From JANRKF01 sp964519595 (GTDB lineage Bacteria; Pseudomonadota; Alphaproteobacteria; Rickettsiales; SXRF01): a stretch of DNA of 26,331 nucleotides. The stretch is taken from contig CAZFJN010000029.1 in NCBI GenBank assembly GCA_964519595.1, positions 1 to 26,331 on the forward strand, written 5' to 3'. Below are positions 24,418-26,331 of this stretch, piece by piece. The position numbers and the translations under genes are program-made. The first letter of the stretch is position 1; each line of letters begins with the position of its first letter. Below the pieces are notes generated by a model that made no database searches, was not told the origin of the DNA, and saw nothing but the letters and a program-made list of their open reading frames with translations.

Positions 24418-26247
24418 TTAGCTGGCTTTTTTTCTGGCGCGGTCAGCTTTTTTGCGTTCATTCGCATCAAGTTCCATTTTTCTAAGGCGCAGAGATTTTG
24501 GCGTTACTTCTACCAGCTCATCATCCTGAATATATGAAATCATCTGTTCCAGAGTCATTTTCAAAGGCGGAACAAGGCGAATTGCTTCATCTTTGCTGGT
24601 GGTTCTGATGTTCGTCAGCTGTTTGTTTTTAAGCACGTTTATTTCCAGATCATTATCGCGGCTATGTTCGCCGACAATCATTCCGGCATAGATTTTATCG
24701 CCCGGATCAACAAACATGATACCGCGTTCCTGCAACTGCCAGATCGCATAGGCAACGGCCTCGCCAGTATCAGTAGAGATAAGCGCGCCGTTTCTGCGGC
24801 CTTCTATATCGCCTTTATATGGTGAATAACAATGAAACAGGCGGTTGATCATTCCTGTTCCGCGTGTGTCAGTTAGAAACTGGCTCTGATAGCCGATAAG
24901 ACCGCGTGAAGGAACATGGAAAATAATTCTGGTTTTGCCGCCGCCGGAAGGACGCATATCAGCCATTTCGCCTTTACGCAGGCTTATTTTTTCGACCACA
25001 ACGCCAGTATATTCTTCATCAACATCAACAACAACTTCTTCAATTGGCTCAAGCCGCTCGCCATTATTAGGATCAATTTTAAATAAAACGCGCGGACGTG
25101 AAACTGACAATTCGAAACCTTCGCGGCGCATGGTTTCTATCAACACGCCAAGCTGCAACTCGCCACGTCCTGCCACTTCGAAAGCATCCTTTGATTCAGC
25201 TTCAGTAACGCGAATAGCGACATTGCCTTCCGCTTCCTTAAGCAGGCGATCACGAATCATCCGGCTGGTGACTTTTGTGCCTTCCTGTCCGGCGTAAGGC
25301 GAATCATTCACCGTAATTGTAACCGACATGGTCGGCGGATCAATAGGAGTTGAAGGAACAGGGCTGGCGACGGAAAGATCACCAAGAGTATCAGAGACGG
25401 TTGCTTTTTCAATTCCGGCGATAGAGACGATATCTCCGGCGCTGGCTTCCTCAACAGGAACGCGCTTAATACCTTCAAAAGCCAGCAATTTAGTAAGGCG
25501 GCCTTGTTCCAGCAATTCGCCTTTCAAATTAATTGCCTTAATCGGCATTCCGACTTTTGCCGTTCCTGAATAAATCCGGCCAGTAAGAATACGGCCAAGA
25601 AATGCATCATACTCCAGAATCGAAGCAAGCATGGCAAATGAAGCATCCGGATCAACATCAGGCGCTGGCACATGGCTTACTATTTTCTCAAAAAGAGGAT
25701 CAAGATTTTCCCGCGCTCCTTCAAGACTGTCAGCCGCCCAGCCATCGCGTCCGGAAGCGTAAAAAGTTGGAAAATCGAGCTGCTCCTCGCTGGCATCAAG
25801 AGCCGCGAAAAGGTCAAACACCTCGTTATGTACTTCCATAGGACGTGCGTCGCCGCGGTCAACCTTATTAATTACCACAATCGGACGAATTCCCAGCTTT
25901 AAAGCCTTGGTAAGCACAAATTTAGTTTGTGGCAATGGTCCTTCCGCCGCATCAACCAGCAGCAAAACACCATCGACCATTGACAATACGCGCTCAACCT
26001 CGCCGCCAAAATCAGCATGTCCTGGCGTATCAACGATATTTATTCGTACATTGCCACGATCAACCGAGGTGCATTTAGCCAGAATTGTAATGCCGCGCTC
26101 TTTTTCCAGATCATTACTGTCCATAACCCGCTCGGAAACCTGCTGGTTGGCGCGAAAAGAGCCGCTTTGCCGCAGCATCTGGTCAATAAGCGTGGTTTTT
26201 CCATGATCAACGTGCGCGATAATGGCAATATTACGAAGGGTTTTCAT
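24418..26247 (-). CDS. typA: translational GTPase TypA/BipA
   Basis: TypA is an EF-G-like ribosome-binding GTPase involved in ribosome assembly and stress or low-temperature growth. From the ATG at 26247 it is 609 residues, the family length. Motifs are G1 AHVDHGKTTL (10-19), G2 in RGITI, G3 DTPGHADFGGEVER, and G4 NKVDRGDARP. Domains II, III and V follow, with GRGELQLGVLIETMRREGFE, and the unique C-terminal domain with SRGLIGYQ and NVLKNKQLTNIRTTSKDEA. A TTG at 26280 would add 11 residues, but the ATG begins MKTLRNIAIIAH as in relatives and has CAGGAAT upstream. A duplicated ribosome-binding site and ATG precede it. Confidence 0.96.
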   Translation of the reverse strand: MKTLRNIAIIAHVDHGKTTLIDQMLRQSGSFRANQQVSERVMDSNDLEKERGITILAKCTSVDRGNVRINIVDTPGHADFGGEVERVLSMVDGVLLLVDAAEGPLPQTKFVLTKALKLGIRPIVVINKVDRGDARPMEVHNEVFDLFAALDASEEQLDFPTFYASGRDGWAADSLEGARENLDPLFEKIVSHVPAPDVDPDASFAMLASILEYDAFLGRILTGRIYSGTAKVGMPIKAINLKGELLEQGRLTKLLAFEGIKRVPVEEASAGDIVSIAGIEKATVSDTLGDLSVASPVPSTPIDPPTMSVTITVNDSPYAGQEGTKVTSRMIRDRLLKEAEGNVAIRVTEAESKDAFEVAGRGELQLGVLIETMRREGFELSVSRPRVLFKIDPNNGERLEPIEEVVVDVDEEYTGVVVEKISLRKGEMADMRPSGGGKTRIIFHVPSRGLIGYQSQFLTDTRGTGMINRLFHCYSPYKGDIEGRRNGALISTDTGEAVAYAIWQLQERGIMFVDPGDKIYAGMIVGEHSRDNDLEINVLKNKQLTNIRTTSKDEAIRLVPPLKMTLEQMISYIQDDELVEVTPKSLRLRKMELDANERKKADRARKKAS

Positions 26248-26273
26248 ATTCCTGATTCCATATTCCTGATTCC
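26246..26273 (-). promoter_or_regulatory. duplicated ribosome-binding site and ATG at the typA start
   Basis: A perfect 14-bp tandem duplication (26246-26259 and 26260-26273) places CAGGAATATG twice on the minus strand. The upstream ATG (26261-26259) opens a five-codon frame, MESGI, whose TGA overlaps the typA ATG as ATGA. Initiation at the upstream copy would thus terminate exactly at the typA start and could reinitiate there. Upstream to the window edge (26331) I see no convincing promoter. Confidence 0.6.
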
Positions 26274-26331
26274 TGAGCAAATTCTATTTTGCCGCGCATA
26301 AACCATAAAAAACGCTGCTTAGCAAGGAATT

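Noticed and set aside
26248..26280. TTG start adding 11 residues to TypA
   Set aside because: The added residues come from the duplicated 14-bp sequence, and the family begins at the MKTLRNIAIIAH methionine.

Overview
The window looks like part of the chromosome of an alphaproteobacterium, probably a Rickettsiales-like, host-associated lineage that still makes amino acids and vitamins. The run rpmH-rnpA-yidD-yidC-engB-argB is an arrangement familiar from Alphaproteobacteria. The vir cluster has the gene order and peculiarities of Rickettsiales (rvh-type) secretion systems. argB, panB and a carB piece show more biosynthesis than Rickettsia itself keeps. The taxonomic call is inference from gene content and order. 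Coding sequence is moderately AT-rich, and the intergenic sequence is clearly more so.

Layout. (1) 1-3007, plus strand: a HigA-type antitoxin at the window edge, then a gene for only the C-terminal half of carbamoyl-phosphate synthase large subunit, three back-to-back hairpins, and panB. (2) 3134-7522, plus strand: a clear sigma70-type promoter, a possible 26-codon Trp/Tyr-rich leader peptide made of 12-bp repeats, then rpmH, rnpA, yidD, yidC, engB and argB, which are close or overlapping and read as one transcription unit. (3) 7660-10302, plus strand: an MgtA/MgtB-type Mg2+ P-type ATPase, ending against a cluster of four hairpins. (4) 21417-10461, minus strand: a type IV secretion operon in the order virB2-virB4-virB6-virB8-virB9-virB10-virB11-virD4. 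(5) 21697-22164, plus strand: a RidA-family gene, divergent from virB2. (6) 22289-22388: a 100-N scaffold gap. (7) 22390-26247, minus strand: typA then uvrB. Because of the gap, their linkage to the vir cluster is an assembly statement only.

The vir genes encode an inner-membrane/periplasmic core (VirB6, B8, B9, B10), a pilin-like VirB2, a VirB11 ATPase and a VirD4 coupling protein. No relaxase or other mobilisation gene is visible, so protein secretion into a host or neighbour is more likely than conjugation. The striking point is that the VirB4 here is full length and open but has lost both Walker A and Walker B, and virB1, virB3, virB5 and virB7 are absent. This resembles the second, divergent VirB4 of Rickettsiales and predicts an intact virB3-virB4 pair elsewhere in the genome.

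Other recurring features are (a) perfect 12-17 bp tandem duplications in nearly every AT-rich intergenic stretch, two of which bear on translation starts (the rpmH leader and a duplicated ribosome-binding site plus ATG at typA), and (b) clusters of perfect short-loop palindromes at three gene ends. No tRNA, rRNA, CRISPR array or insertion sequence was seen.
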